From Nocardioides sp. zg-1308 (GTDB taxonomy: Bacteria > Actinomycetota > Actinomycetes > Propionibacteriales > Nocardioidaceae): a stretch of DNA of 64,000 nucleotides. The notes beneath the pieces were generated by a model. The model ran no database searches. It saw only the letters and a list, made by a program, of their open reading frames with translations, and had not been told where the DNA came from. Shown here piece by piece: positions 45,117 to 56,000 of the stretch (position 1 is the first letter of the stretch; every line of letters starts with the position of its first letter). Location of the stretch: NCBI RefSeq assembly GCF_013155375.1, contig NZ_JABJQY010000004.1, forward strand, positions 310,001-374,000. The letters are read 5' to 3'. A program made the position numbers and the translations under genes.

Positions 45117-46334
45117 GTGTCCCGTCCACAGCGTGAGGTCGTCTTCGTCGACGGCGTCCGCACCCCGTTCGGCAAGGCCAAGGGCCAGTACGCCGAGACA
45201 CGTGCCGACGACCTCGTCATCAAGTCCATCCGCGAGCTGATGCGCCGCAACCCGTCCCTGCCGCCCGAGCGGGTCGACGAGGTGGCCATCGCCGCCACCA
45301 CCCAGATCGGCGACCAGGGCCTCACCCTCGGCCGCACCGCCGCGCTTCTCGCCGGCCTGCCCCAGAGCGTGCCGGGCTACTCCATCGACCGCATGTGCGC
45401 CGGTGCGATGACCGCGGTCACCAACACCGCGTCTGGCATCGCCTTCGGTGCCTACGACGTCGCCATCGCCGGCGGCGTGGAGCACATGGGCCGCCACCCG
45501 ATGGGCGAGGGCGTGGACCCCAACCCGCGGATCCTCTCCGAGCGGATCGTCAACCCCGACGCCCTCGTGATGGGCAAGACGGCCGAGAACCTCCACGACC
45601 GCTACCCCACGATCACCAAGCAGCGCGTGGACGCGTACGCCGTCCGCAGCCAGCAGAAGACCAAGGCCGCCTACGACGCCGGGCTCATCCAGCCGGACCT
45701 CGTGCCCGTGGCGACCCGCTCCGCCGAGGCCGGCTGGGGCCTGGCCACCACCGACGAGCCGATGCGCCCCGACACGACCATGGAGTCGCTCGCCGGCCTC
45801 AAGACGCCGTTCCGCTCGCACGGCAACGTGACCGCGGGCAACGCCGCCGGCATCAACGACGGCGCCACCGCCGCGCTGCTCGCCGACGAGGAGACCGCCC
45901 GCGAGCTCGGCCTCCCGGTCAAGATGCGCCTGGTGACCTACGCCTTCGTCGGCGTCGAGCCCGAGGTCATGGGCGCCGGCCCGATCCCGGCCACCGAGAA
46001 GGCGCTGCGCCTCGCCGGCCTCACGATCGACGACATCGAGGCCTTCGAGGTCAACGAGGCCTTCGCCGTGCAGGTGCTGGCGTTCCTCGAGCACTTCGGC
46101 ATCGCCGACGACGACGAGCGCGTGAACCCCTACGGCGGCGCGATCGCGATGGGCCACCCGCTGGCCTCGTCCGGCGTACGCCTGATGAACCAGCTCGCGA
46201 GGGCGTTCGAGGAGCGCCCGGAGGTCCGCTACGGCCTCACGACCATGTGCATCGGCATCGGCATGGGCGGCACCGTGATCTGGGAGAACCCGCACTGGAA
46301 CGGTTCGCACGACTCGACGGGAGACACCGAGTGA
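45117..46334 (+). CDS. fadA: Acetyl-CoA acyltransferase (thiolase) FadA
   Basis: A 405-residue 3-ketoacyl-CoA thiolase, last step of beta-oxidation. The active Cys is in SIDRMCAGAMTAV (residues about 85-97); NEAFAVQVL and GGAIAMGHPLASSG (catalytic His) follow, and the C-terminal Cys is in TTMCIGIGMGG. GTG start. Its TGA overlaps the GTG start of fadB (GTGA), so the two subunits are co-translated. Confidence 0.96.
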   Translation: MSRPQREVVFVDGVRTPFGKAKGQYAETRADDLVIKSIRELMRRNPSLPPERVDEVAIAATTQIGDQGLTLGRTAALLAGLPQSVPGYSIDRMCAGAMTAVTNTASGIAFGAYDVAIAGGVEHMGRHPMGEGVDPNPRILSERIVNPDALVMGKTAENLHDRYPTITKQRVDAYAVRSQQKTKAAYDAGLIQPDLVPVATRSAEAGWGLATTDEPMRPDTTMESLAGLKTPFRSHGNVTAGNAAGINDGATAALLADEETARELGLPVKMRLVTYAFVGVEPEVMGAGPIPATEKALRLAGLTIDDIEAFEVNEAFAVQVLAFLEHFGIADDDERVNPYGGAIAMGHPLASSGVRLMNQLARAFEERPEVRYGLTTMCIGIGMGGTVIWENPHWNGSHDSTGDTE

Positions 46335-48418
46335 GCACCCCCCACGACCCCAGCATCGTCGAGCGCGCCCGGACGATCGTCTCCGACGCCGAGCGCGTCA
46401 CCCGCGCGCACCTGCGCACGGTCGCCCTGCCCGGGGCGACGTTCGGCCTGATCACCCTCGACAACGGCGAGGACCACACCAGGCCGAACACCTTCGGCCC
46501 CGCGTCGCTGCTCTCGCTCGACGAGGCCGTCGACGCCGCCCTCGCCGACGACACCGTCGACGCAATCGCCGTCACCGGCAAGCCGTTCATCCTGGCCGCC
46601 GGCGCCGACCTCACCTCCATCCAGGGCGGCGGCCCCGACGCCGTACGCATCGTGGCGGAGCTCGGGCACGCGGTCTTCCGCAAGCTGCAGGACGGCGGCA
46701 AGCCGTCGTTCGGGCTCATCAACGGCCTCGCCCTCGGCGGCGGCCTGGAGGTGGCGCTGCACTGCACCTACCGCACCGTCATGGACTCCGCCCCCGCGCT
46801 CGGCCTGCCCGAGGTCATGCTCGGCCTCGTCCCGGGCTGGGGCGGCGCGTGGCTGGTGCCCAACCTGGTCGGTGCGGACAAGGCCGTAACCCTGATCCTC
46901 GAGAACCCGCTCAACCAGGGCAAGACGCTGGGCGGGCAGGCGGCGTACGACCTCGGGCTGGCCGACGCGGTCTTCAACGGCGCCGACTTCCTCGAGCAGT
47001 CGCTGCTGTGGGCCGCCTCGGTGCTGCGCGGCGAGACGACCGTGGAGCGGCCGGAGGTCGACCGTGGCGACGCGTGGGACGCCGCGATCAGGCGGGCCGA
47101 GGGCATCGTGGCCTCCCGGACCGGTGGCGGCTCCCCGGCCGCCGCGAAGGCCGTCGAGCTGATCGCCGCCGCACGCCACACCGACCGTGACGCGGGCTTC
47201 GCCGCCGAGGACGACGCCCTGCACGCGCTGTCGCAGACGGCGGAGCTGCTGGCCTCGCTCTACTCCTTCGACCTGGTGCAGAAGCGGGCCAAGCGTCCCG
47301 CCGGCGCCCCCGACAAGTCGCTCGCGCGACCGGTCACCAAGGTCGGCATCGTGGGTGCCGGCCTGATGGCCAGCCAGCTCGCGCTGCTGTTCGTGCGCCG
47401 CCTCGAGGTGCCGGTCGTGCTGACCGACCTCGACCAGGAGCGGGCCGACAAGGGCGTCGCCTACGTCCACGCCGAGATCGACAAGCTGCTGGCCAAGGGC
47501 CGGATCAGCCAGGACAAGGCCAACCGGCACAAGGCGCTGGTCTCCGGCGAGACCGACAAGCAGGTCGCGTTCGGCGACGCCGACTTCGTGATCGAGGCCG
47601 TCTTCGAGGAGATGGCGGTCAAGAAGACCGTCTTCGCCGACGTGGAGAAGGTCGTCTCCCCCGAGTGCGTGCTGGCCACCAACACGTCCTCGCTGTCGAT
47701 CACCGAGATGGCGTCGGACCTCGAGCACCCCGAGCGGGTCGTCGGCTTCCACTTCTTCAACCCCGTCGCGGTGATGCCGCTGCTCGAGATCGTCAAGGGA
47801 GAGGCCACCGACGACGCGACGCTGGCCACCGCCTTCGCCACGGGCAAGGCGCTGAAGAAGACGACCATCCTGGTCAACGACAGCCCGTCCTTCATCGTCA
47901 ACCGGCTGCTCGGGCGGTTCATGAGCGAGGTCGGCCGGATCGTCGACGAGGGCACGCCGGTCGAGGTGGCCGACAACGCCTTCGCCGGCATCGCACCGAT
48001 GCCGCCCTTCGTGCTGCTCTCGCTCGTCGGCCCCGCCATCGCGCTGCACAACAACGAGACGCTCAGGGGCGCGTTCCCCGACCGCTTCTACGTCTCCCCC
48101 GCCCTCGAGCGGATCGTGGCGGCGAGGAAGACGGCCTACTACGGACCCGACGGCGCCCTCGACCCCGAGGTCGAGGCGCTTCTCGAGAAGCCCGCCGACC
48201 CGGTGGTGCTGACCGCCGAGGAGGTCCGCGAGCGGACGCTGTCCGGCCTCGCCGAGGAGGCCCGGCTCATGCTCGACGAGGGCGTCGTCGCCGCTCCCCA
48301 GGACATCGACCTGGCGATGATCACCGGCGCCGGCTTCTCGTTCTGGAACGGCGGCCTGACGTTCCTGCTCGACGTCGCGGGCATCTCGGAGAAGGCGACC
48401 GGCCAGCGGTTCCACTGA
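46331..48418 (+). CDS. fadB: FadB: 3-hydroxyacyl-CoA dehydrogenase/enoyl-CoA hydratase
   Basis: A 695-residue bifunctional beta-oxidation enzyme. Residues 1-300 are the crotonase fold with the oxyanion region FILAAGADLTSIQGGG and the Glu in LGLPEVMLGLVPGWGG. The NAD-binding domain begins near residue 335 with KVGIVGAGLMASQLA. GFHFFNPVAVMPLLEIV and the C-terminal 3HCDH domain follow. It forms the trifunctional complex with FadA. Length and domain order are standard. A strong hairpin follows 33 bases after the stop. Confidence 0.96.
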   Translation: MSTPHDPSIVERARTIVSDAERVTRAHLRTVALPGATFGLITLDNGEDHTRPNTFGPASLLSLDEAVDAALADDTVDAIAVTGKPFILAAGADLTSIQGGGPDAVRIVAELGHAVFRKLQDGGKPSFGLINGLALGGGLEVALHCTYRTVMDSAPALGLPEVMLGLVPGWGGAWLVPNLVGADKAVTLILENPLNQGKTLGGQAAYDLGLADAVFNGADFLEQSLLWAASVLRGETTVERPEVDRGDAWDAAIRRAEGIVASRTGGGSPAAAKAVELIAAARHTDRDAGFAAEDDALHALSQTAELLASLYSFDLVQKRAKRPAGAPDKSLARPVTKVGIVGAGLMASQLALLFVRRLEVPVVLTDLDQERADKGVAYVHAEIDKLLAKGRISQDKANRHKALVSGETDKQVAFGDADFVIEAVFEEMAVKKTVFADVEKVVSPECVLATNTSSLSITEMASDLEHPERVVGFHFFNPVAVMPLLEIVKGEATDDATLATAFATGKALKKTTILVNDSPSFIVNRLLGRFMSEVGRIVDEGTPVEVADNAFAGIAPMPPFVLLSLVGPAIALHNNETLRGAFPDRFYVSPALERIVAARKTAYYGPDGALDPEVEALLEKPADPVVLTAEEVRERTLSGLAEEARLMLDEGVVAAPQDIDLAMITGAGFSFWNGGLTFLLDVAGISEKATGQRFH

Positions 48419-48451
48419 TCCACCGCGCCCACCGGGCACGCTCAGACGGCT

Positions 48452-48524
48452 GACCGGGCACTTCCTGCCCCATCACGGGCAGGAAGTGCCCGGTCGGCGT
48501 CCGGGACGGGCAGGAACCGCCCGG

Positions 48525-48526
<2 letters not shown>
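48452..48526. repeat. Long perfect hairpin element after fadB
   Basis: The arms 48452-48470 and 48477-48495 are 19 bases each and fully complementary around a 6-base loop. A further copy of the right arm (48508-48526, two bases changed) runs into the permease stop. Between two convergent genes it should end both transcripts. The same three-part layout (left, right, right) is found at 39452-39526. Confidence 0.85.
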
Positions 48527-50030
<1,504 letters not shown>

Positions 50031-50036
50031 GCCAGC

Positions 50037-50042
50037 AACCTA
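50037..50042 (-). promoter_or_regulatory. -10 hexamer of the permease gene
   Basis: TAGGTT is 6 bases before the ATG at 50030, again pointing to a leaderless transcript. Confidence 0.45.
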
Positions 50043-50072
50043 GGCGGCTGCCGTCGTTACCGTCGAGTCAGG

Positions 50073-51977
50073 TCAGGCGGGGTGGTCGACCTCGACCAGC
50101 GTGACGCCCTCGCCGAGGGCGGTGACGTCCTCGACGATGGCGCGGGCGATGGTCTGCGCGTCCAGGCCGATGCGGGTGAGGATCGCATCGCGCTTGGCGT
50201 GGTCGAGGAACTCCTGCGGGATCCCGTGCAGCCGGAACGGCGTGTGCACGCCCTCGTCGTTGAGGGTCTGCAGGAGCACCGCACCGCAGCCGCCGACGCG
50301 GCCGTTGTCCTCGATGCTCACGACGAGCCGGTGCTCGCGGGCCAGGTCGATGACGGCCGGGTCGACCGGCTTGACCCACCGCGGGTCGACGACGGTCACG
50401 CCGATGCCCTGCGCGGTGAGCCTGGAGGCGACCTCGACCGCGGTGGTGCCCATGGACCCGACCGCCACGACGAGCACGTCCTGCTCGCCCTCGCGGACGA
50501 GCACGTCGACACCGCCGACACGGTCGACGGCGGGGATGTCGGCGGGCGGCGGGCCCTTGGGGAACCGGACCACTGTCGGGGCGTCGTCGACCTGCACGGC
50601 CTCGTCGAGGAGCTCGTGCAGGCGCGTGACGTCGCGCGGGGCGGCGAGGCGCAGGCCCGGGACCACCTGGAGCATCGACATGTCCCACATGCCGTTGTGG
50701 CTGGCGCCGTCGTCACCGGTGACGCCGGAGCGGTCGAGCACGAAGGTGACGCCGCACCTGTGCAGCGCGACGTCCATGAGGACCTGGTCGAAGGCCCGGT
50801 TGAGGAACGTCGCGTAGACCGCGAACACCGGGTGCAGCCCACCCATCGCCAGGCCGGCGGCCGACGTGACGGCGTGCTGCTCGGCGATGCCGACGTCGAA
50901 GGTGCGCTCGGGGTAGGTCGCGGCGAAGACGTCGAGCCCGACCGGGTGCATCATCGCGGCGGTGATGGCCACGACGTCCTCGCGGCGGGCGCCCAGGTCG
51001 ACGATGGCCTCGGAGAAGTGGTCGGTCCAGATCTTGCCCTTGGGCTTCTCCGCGCCCGTCTGGACGTCGAAGGGGCCGGGGGCGTGGAACTGGTCGGCCT
51101 CGTGGCGCAGCGCCGGGTCGTAGCCCTGGCCCTTGCGGGTGATGGCGTGCACGATCACGGGGCCGTTGAACTTCTTGGCGTGGGTGAGCGCCTGCTCCAT
51201 GGCGGCGCGGTCGTGGCCGTCGACCGGGCCGACGTACTTGAGGCCCAGGTCCTCGAACAGGCCCTGGGGCGCCAGGGCGTCCTTCATGCCCTTCTTCACC
51301 GCGTGCAGCGCGTCGTAGGCCGCGTGGCCGACACCGGGCACGGCGTTGAGCCGCTTCTTGACCAGGTCGAGGACCTGCTCGTAGCGGGGGTTGGTGCGTA
51401 GCGAGGTCAGCGCGGTCGCGAGGCCGCCGATCGTCGGGGTGTAGGACCGCTCGTTGTCGTTGACCACGATCACCAGGCGGCTGTTCTGCGCGATGGCGAT
51501 GTTGTTGAGCGCCTCCCAGGCCATGCCGCCGGTGAGCGCACCGTCACCGATGACGGCCACGACGTGCCGGTCCTCGCCCTTGATGGCGTAGGCCTTGGCG
51601 AGCCCGTCGGCGTAGGACAGCGAGGTGGAGGCGTGGGAGTTCTCGACGATGTCGTGCTCGGACTCGGCCTGGCTGGGGTAGCCGCTGACGCCGCCCTCCT
51701 TGCGCAGGGTTCCGAAGCCGACGTGGCGCCCGGTGACGAGCTTGTGGACGTAGGACTGGTGCCCGGTGTCGAAGACGACACGGTCGTGCGGCGAGTCGAA
51801 GACCCGGTGGATGGCCAGCGTCAGCTCCACGACGCCCAGGTTGGGCCCGAGGTGACCGGAGTTGGTCGCCACCGTGCGGATCATCAGGTCGCGGATCTCC
51901 GCGGCCAGCTCGTCCAGCTGCTCCGCCGAGAGGTCGCGGAGGTCGCGCGGTGACGCGATCGAGTCGAGGAGTGCCAT
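50073..51977 (-). CDS. dxs: 1-Deoxy-D-xylulose-5-phosphate synthase
   Basis: A 634-residue thiamine-diphosphate enzyme that condenses pyruvate and glyceraldehyde 3-phosphate, the first step of the MEP isoprenoid pathway. Motifs include [15 protein letters not shown] (residues about 42-56), the ThDP motif [16 protein letters not shown] (about 146-161), [12 protein letters not shown] (catalytic Glu, about 365), and [21 protein letters not shown] at 51986-51991 gives it a likely own promoter 8 bases from the ATG, although it follows the lactonase-like gene by 16 bases. Confidence 0.97.
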   Translation of the reverse strand: MALLDSIASPRDLRDLSAEQLDELAAEIRDLMIRTVATNSGHLGPNLGVVELTLAIHRVFDSPHDRVVFDTGHQSYVHKLVTGRHVGFGTLRKEGGVSGYPSQAESEHDIVENSHASTSLSYADGLAKAYAIKGEDRHVVAVIGDGALTGGMAWEALNNIAIAQNSRLVIVVNDNERSYTPTIGGLATALTSLRTNPRYEQVLDLVKKRLNAVPGVGHAAYDALHAVKKGMKDALAPQGLFEDLGLKYVGPVDGHDRAAMEQALTHAKKFNGPVIVHAITRKGQGYDPALRHEADQFHAPGPFDVQTGAEKPKGKIWTDHFSEAIVDLGARREDVVAITAAMMHPVGLDVFAATYPERTFDVGIAEQHAVTSAAGLAMGGLHPVFAVYATFLNRAFDQVLMDVALHRCGVTFVLDRSGVTGDDGASHNGMWDMSMLQVVPGLRLAAPRDVTRLHELLDEAVQVDDAPTVVRFPKGPPPADIPAVDRVGGVDVLVREGEQDVLVVAVGSMGTTAVEVASRLTAQGIGVTVVDPRWVKPVDPAVIDLAREHRLVVSIEDNGRVGGCGAVLLQTLNDEGVHTPFRLHGIPQEFLDHAKRDAILTRIGLDAQTIARAIVEDVTALGEGVTLVEVDHPA

Positions 51978-51985
51978 GGGGCCCG

Positions 51986-51991
51986 AGTCTA
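51986..51991 (-). promoter_or_regulatory. -10 hexamer of dxs
   Basis: TAGACT stands 8 bases before the dxs ATG in the 16-base gap after the SMP-30-like gene. Confidence 0.4.
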
Positions 51992-51993
51992 TT

Positions 51994-52929
51994 TCATGCC
52001 AGGTCATGGACCGCCACCGACGGCTCATGGAGGCTCCCCATCCACACCCGGCCGTCGTGCTCCCGCACGCCGGTGACCATGTGGTAGCCCGGTCCGTGAC
52101 CGGGCGGGGCGAGGTCGAGGTCGTGGACGAGCCGGCCGTCGTCGTCGTAGGCCTGCACGCGGATCGTCCGCGCCGGCTTGGGCTGCAGCGCCTCGGGGAT
52201 CCTCGTCACCGCCCGGCGCAGCACCATGGGGGCCGAGCCGAGTCGCTCGACCAGGGCGTCCACCGGACTGGCGACCGCCACCCAGATGAGCCCGTCGCTG
52301 CCCCGGCTGATGTTGTCGGGGTAGCCCGGCAGGTCGGTGACGAGGTGGTCGCGCTCCCCGGCACGCGGACCGCTGAGCCACAGGCGTACGACGGTCCGCC
52401 CGCGGCACTCGGCCACGCAGACGTACGACTCGTCCGCCGCCAGGGCCACCCCGTTGGCGAAGGCGAGGCCGTCGAGGGCGACGGTGACCCTGCCGTCGGG
52501 GTCGCGCCGCAGCAGCCGGCCCGTGCGGGTGTCCTGGACGAAGTCGTCCTTCCAGCGAGCGACGCCGAAGTGCAGCGAGGAGTCGCTGAACCAGATGGTG
52601 CCGTCACTCGCGACGGCGGCGTTGTTGCAGAACTTCATCGGCTCGCCGTCCACGCGGTCCAGCAGGACCTCGACCGCGCCGGACGCCAGGGAGACGCGGA
52701 GCAGGCCGCGCTCGGCGTCGCAGACGGCCAGGTGCTCGCCGTCGAGCAGCTCCAGGCCGAGGGGCCGGCCACCGGTGTCGGCGACCCGCCGGGTGCTGCC
52801 GGTGCGGGGGTCGAGCGACCAGATGGCCCCGTCCTCGGTGCCGGTGAGCACCAGGCCGTCGGGCGAGACGACCACGTCCTCGGCCCCCATCGACGGGACG
52901 GGGTGGACGGTCAGGCTCGGCGAGGTCAT
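51994..52929 (-). CDS. SMP-30/strictosidine synthase-like beta-propeller
   Basis: A 311-residue six-bladed beta-propeller protein related to gluconolactonases and strictosidine synthase-like hydrolases. Recurrent blades show [37 protein letters not shown] (about 112-128), [21 protein letters not shown], and [18 protein letters not shown]. Residues that bind the metal in lactonases are partly kept (CNNAAVA, NG, SDG). No signal peptide is visible. The substrate is unknown. Its start overlaps the Nudix gene by 4 bases (ATGA). Confidence 0.82.
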   Translation of the reverse strand: MTSPSLTVHPVPSMGAEDVVVSPDGLVLTGTEDGAIWSLDPRTGSTRRVADTGGRPLGLELLDGEHLAVCDAERGLLRVSLASGAVEVLLDRVDGEPMKFCNNAAVASDGTIWFSDSSLHFGVARWKDDFVQDTRTGRLLRRDPDGRVTVALDGLAFANGVALAADESYVCVAECRGRTVVRLWLSGPRAGERDHLVTDLPGYPDNISRGSDGLIWVAVASPVDALVERLGSAPMVLRRAVTRIPEALQPKPARTIRVQAYDDDGRLVHDLDLAPPGHGPGYHMVTGVREHDGRVWMGSLHEPSVAVHDLA

Positions 52930-54209
52930 GGCGCCATCGTGGCGTAGAGCCGGCTGGCGAGGAAGGCGGGCACGATGTCGACCGCCGCGGCGCTCAGGTC
53001 GAGCCCCCGCGCCACCTCGGGGTCCACGAAGACGATCTGCCGACCCTCGCGGCAGTCGATGTCCGCGTCGGTGAGGTCGGTGCGCGCGGCGAACACCTGC
53101 ATGAGGTCCCAGGTGCCGTAGGCCTCGCGGTGGTCGACGGCGAACTCACCGAGCAGCGCCAGCTGGTCCGGCTCGAGCCGGACGCCGGTCTCCTCCTCCA
53201 GCTCGCGTTCCGCCCCGACGACGAAGTCCTCGCCCGGCTCGAGGTGGCCGCCGGCCAGGCCCCACTTCTCCGGGTCGATCCGGGGGTGCTCGTCGCGCTC
53301 CTGCAGCAGGAGCCACCCGCGCGCATCGACGAGGATCACGCCGGCGAAGCGCCGCCTGTGGTCATCCCCGCCGCGCGGGTGCTGCGCGATCCACTCGAGC
53401 AGCGCCGGCGCCACGAGAGCCGTCGACGGCACGAGGTCCAGCCCGGGCAGCGGGTCGGGGTCGACGAAGACCATCTGCCGGCCCTCGTGGCACTCCACGT
53501 CGCGGTCGGTGAGCGTCGTACGCGCGACGAAGGCGTGGAACCGGAAGGTGCCGCGGTCGGTGGCGAGCTCGAACAGGCCGAGGTCGGTGAGCTCCTCGGG
53601 GGCCAGCACCACGCCGGTCTCCTCGGCCAGCTCGCGCGCCGCACCCGTCGCCGGCTCCTCTCCCTCCTCGAGGCCGCCGCCCGGGAAGCACCACATGTCG
53701 GGCCAGACCGGGGCGTGCTCGTCCCGCTCCTGCATGAGCACCCGGCCGCGCGGGTCCACCAGCGTCACCTGGACGAAGTCGGTGCGCACCGAGGTGGCGT
53801 GCCACTCCCGCACCCGGTCGAGGGTCAGCGCGGCGGCCTGGTGCAGCTCCCGGTCGCCCAGGTCGGACGGGTCGACGAGGAGCACCTGCCGGCCCTCGCC
53901 GCACACGAGGTCGTCCTGGGAGACCGACAGGCGCACGGCGAAGAGCTCGAAGACGTCGTCCTCACCGCACGACGCGCTGCGGAACCGGTGGCTGCCGAGG
54001 GACTGGAGACGCGCGGGGTCGACGACCAGCCCGGTCTCCTCCTCCAGCTCGCGCACCGCGGCGGTGACGAAGTCCTCCCCCGGCTCGAGGTCACCGCCGG
54101 GGTAGCCCCAGCGCTCGGGGTCGTGGGGCGCGTCCTCGTCACGCTCCTGCAGCAGCAGCCGGCCGAAAAGGTCGAACACGGCCACGGCCACGGCCGCGAA
54201 GCGATGCAT
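52926..54209 (-). CDS. Protein with three tandem Nudix domains
   Basis: A 427-residue protein containing three complete Nudix hydrolase domains of about 140 residues. The Nudix boxes (G-x5-E-x7-REUxEExGU) are at residues 39-61 (from GDLEPGEDF to RELEEETGL), 178-200 (GGLEEGEEP to RELAEETGV) and 320-342 (GHLEPGEDF to RELEEETGV). All key acidic residues are present in each. Each domain ends with a CxEGRQxxxVDP motif (103-114, 240-251, 386-397). It probably hydrolyses nucleoside diphosphate derivatives. Such triplets are rare. TAGGGT at 54216-54221 is 6 bases before the ATG. Confidence 0.92.
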   Translation of the reverse strand: MHRFAAVAVAVFDLFGRLLLQERDEDAPHDPERWGYPGGDLEPGEDFVTAAVRELEEETGLVVDPARLQSLGSHRFRSASCGEDDVFELFAVRLSVSQDDLVCGEGRQVLLVDPSDLGDRELHQAAALTLDRVREWHATSVRTDFVQVTLVDPRGRVLMQERDEHAPVWPDMWCFPGGGLEEGEEPATGAARELAEETGVVLAPEELTDLGLFELATDRGTFRFHAFVARTTLTDRDVECHEGRQMVFVDPDPLPGLDLVPSTALVAPALLEWIAQHPRGGDDHRRRFAGVILVDARGWLLLQERDEHPRIDPEKWGLAGGHLEPGEDFVVGAERELEEETGVRLEPDQLALLGEFAVDHREAYGTWDLMQVFAARTDLTDADIDCREGRQIVFVDPEVARGLDLSAAAVDIVPAFLASRLYATMAP

Positions 54210-54215
54210 GGCGCG

Positions 54216-54221
54216 ACCCTA
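54216..54221 (-). promoter_or_regulatory. -10 hexamer of the triple Nudix gene
   Basis: TAGGGT lies 6 bases upstream of the ATG at 54209, consistent with a leaderless Nudix-lactonase mRNA. Confidence 0.45.
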
Positions 54222-54242
54222 GCCACCGGCGGGGGCGGGACC

Positions 54243-54659
54243 TCACATCCGGACGCGGTAGCGACGACCGCGCAGCGCCTCCTCGACCAGCCCGACCTCG
54301 CGGCGTACGCCGAGCAGGCGGGCGTCCTCGAGCTGGAAGGTCTGCACCGCGGCCTCGACGACCGCCTCGTTGGCGACGTCCTTCAGGTCGCCGCGGATCT
54401 CGCTGAGCCCGCGCCGGGTCGCCAGCTGCTGCGCCTCGACGTGCAGCACGGCGAAGCGCGCCAGCACCACGACGTGACGCCGCAGCCCGGGGAACCGGCG
54501 GTAGTCGGGCGGGCAGAGGTCGAGCAGCCAGCTGGCCGCGGTGGTCTCCCAGTCGGGGGCGTCCGGCGGCCGCACCTGTCGCGGCCAGCCGGGCGGGGCG
54601 ACGCCGCGGTGACCCTGGGGCGGCGTGGCCCGCCGGGGCGGTTGCGGGACAGGGAACAC
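54243..54659 (-). CDS. Conserved actinobacterial protein under a LexA box
   Basis: A 138-residue protein that I know only as a conserved hypothetical of actinobacteria. A Pro/Arg-rich start is followed by APPGWPRQVRPPDAPDWE, then WLLDLCPPDYRRFPGLRRH, and a helical part (VLARFAVLHVEAQQLATRRGL) ending in VGLVEEALRGRRYRVRM. No catalytic motif is clear. The GTG start is 6 bases after TAGGCT, directly downstream of a perfect SOS box, so it is probably induced by DNA damage. It is not coupled to its neighbours. Confidence 0.8.
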   Translation of the reverse strand: MFPVPQPPRRATPPQGHRGVAPPGWPRQVRPPDAPDWETTAASWLLDLCPPDYRRFPGLRRHVVVLARFAVLHVEAQQLATRRGLSEIRGDLKDVANEAVVEAAVQTFQLEDARLLGVRREVGLVEEALRGRRYRVRM

Positions 54660-54665
54660 CGCGCC

Positions 54666-54671
54666 AGCCTA
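54666..54671 (-). promoter_or_regulatory. -10 hexamer of the SOS-box gene
   Basis: TAGGCT lies 6 bases from the GTG at 54659 and touches the LexA box at 54672. LexA binding would cover the promoter. Confidence 0.6.
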
Positions 54672-54687
54672 TCGAACGTGTGTTCGA
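54672..54687. promoter_or_regulatory. LexA (SOS) box
   Basis: TCGAACGTGTGTTCGA matches the actinobacterial LexA consensus TCGAAC-N4-GTTCGA with no mismatch. It abuts the -10 hexamer of the 138-residue protein gene on its upstream side. Confidence 0.85.
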
Positions 54688-54700
54688 TCGCTCGGCGGGG

Positions 54701-55291
54701 TCAGGAGAGTCCGAGTGCTGCCTCGACCTCGGCCAGGTCGGGGTCGCGGAGGCCGGTGGAGTCGTGCCGCCACCAGACCTCGGGATAGACCACTCGACCC
54801 GTCATCCAGCCCTCGAGGGCGAGGGGGACGACCTGGAACGCCGGTGCCGGCACCCGGCGGCTGGGCGCCTCGAAGCCGTGCGCGGCCGCGGGCTCGAAGC
54901 CGCGAGCGCCGTAGAAGGACGGGCTGCCCTCGAGGAACATCGCCGGCCTGCCCAGGCCGCGGGCGGCCTCGATCGCGGCGGCGACGAGGGCGGTGCCCGT
55001 GCCCCGACCCTGGTGGGCGGGTGCGGTGCTGAGCGGCGAGAGCATGCACGCCGCGACGAGCTCGCGTCGCGCGTCGATCCAGCAGTGGCTCACTCCCACG
55101 TGGCCCACGACCTCGCCGTCGACCACCGCCACCCGCTCGGCCAGCAGGTGCTCCCCCGCCCGGACCTCCGCCCAGAGGTCGGCCACCTGGTCCCCGTGCG
55201 CCGACCCGCCGGCGCCGAAGGCGGCACGGACCACCTGCAGCACGGCGTCGGCGACGGCCGGACCGGCGGGGCGGATCTCCACGGCCACCAC
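54701..55291 (-). CDS. GNAT family N-acetyltransferase
   Basis: A 196-residue acetyltransferase. The acetyl-CoA loop is around LSTAPAHQGRGTGTALVAAAIE (R/Q-x-x-G-x-G: QGRGTG at about residues 94-99), preceded by VVGHVGVSH-type strand and followed by AMFLEGSPSFYGARGFEPA, all hallmarks of GNAT motif A and B. The acceptor substrate is unknown. The start lies 3 bases after the YjbQ stop, so it closes a three-gene operon. Confidence 0.9.
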   Translation of the reverse strand: MVAVEIRPAGPAVADAVLQVVRAAFGAGGSAHGDQVADLWAEVRAGEHLLAERVAVVDGEVVGHVGVSHCWIDARRELVAACMLSPLSTAPAHQGRGTGTALVAAAIEAARGLGRPAMFLEGSPSFYGARGFEPAAAHGFEAPSRRVPAPAFQVVPLALEGWMTGRVVYPEVWWRHDSTGLRDPDLAEVEAALGLS

Positions 55292-55294
55292 GCG

Positions 55295-55699
55295 TCAGCC
55301 CTCGAGGAAGGACCAGCGCACCTCGCGCTGGGCGTTGTCGACGTTGAGGTCCACCAGGCAGATGCTCTGCCAGGTGCCCAGGGCCAGCTCACCGGCCAGC
55401 ACGGGGACGGTGCAGTGCGGCGGCACGATGGCGGGCATCACGTGGGAGCGGCCGTGCCCGGGCGACCCGTGCCGGTGCCGCCACCGGTCGTCGGCGGGGA
55501 GCAGGTCGCCCAGCGCGGCGAGCAGGTCGTCGTCCGACCCGGCCCCGGTCTCGATCACGGCGATGCCGGCGGTCGCGTGGGGCACGAAGACGTGCAGCAG
55601 CCCGTCGCCACGGCCTGCCACGAAGTCGGCCGCGTCGCGGGTCAGGTCGAGCACGACCTCCTCGCCGCCGGTGCGGTAGCTGCGCGTCTCACTCAGCAC
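55295..55699 (-). CDS. YjbQ family protein (thiamine phosphate synthase-like)
   Basis: A 134-residue protein of the YjbQ/UPF0047 family, a trimeric jelly-roll-like protein with reported weak thiamine phosphate synthase activity in E. coli. Conserved metal-site histidines are in HVFVPHATAGIAVIE (residues about 36-50), HRHGSPGHGRSHV (about 75-87), and LGTWQSICLVDLN. GTG start inside the end of the thiamine-binding protein gene (11-base overlap). The neighbour supports a thiamine connection. Confidence 0.88.
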   Translation of the reverse strand: MLSETRSYRTGGEEVVLDLTRDAADFVAGRGDGLLHVFVPHATAGIAVIETGAGSDDDLLAALGDLLPADDRWRHRHGSPGHGRSHVMPAIVPPHCTVPVLAGELALGTWQSICLVDLNVDNAQREVRWSFLEG

Positions 55700-55994
55700 G
55701 GCGCAGCGCCTCCTCGATGCGCTCGACCTTGGCGGTCAGCTGCCCCTCGTGGCCGGGCCGGATGTCGGCCTTGAGGACCAGTCCGACGCGCGGCGACACC
55801 TCGGCCACCACGTCGACGGCGCGCTTGACCACGGCCATGACCTCGTCCCACTCCCCCTCGATGTTGGTGAACATCGCGTTGGTCTCGTGGGGCAGGCCGG
55901 ACTCACGGACGACCCGGACGGCGGCGGCGACCGCCTCGGTGACCGACCCGCTGGGGTCCTGGGCGACGGGCGAGATCGAGAAGGCGACGAGCAT
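55689..55994 (-). CDS. MTH1187-type thiamine-binding protein
   Basis: A 101-residue ferredoxin-like fold protein of the MTH1187/YkoF family that binds thiamine. Features are LVAFSISPVAQDPSGSVTEAVAAAV at the start, HETNAMFTNIEGEWDEVMAVVKRAVD (about 37-62) and a strand PRVGLVLKADIRPG. It is the first gene of the operon with yjbQ and the GNAT gene. TAGCCT at 56001-56006 is 6 bases before the ATG, and no TPP riboswitch fits the short leader. Confidence 0.88.
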   Translation of the reverse strand: MLVAFSISPVAQDPSGSVTEAVAAAVRVVRESGLPHETNAMFTNIEGEWDEVMAVVKRAVDVVAEVSPRVGLVLKADIRPGHEGQLTAKVERIEEALRRAE

Positions 55995-56000
55995 GCGGCG

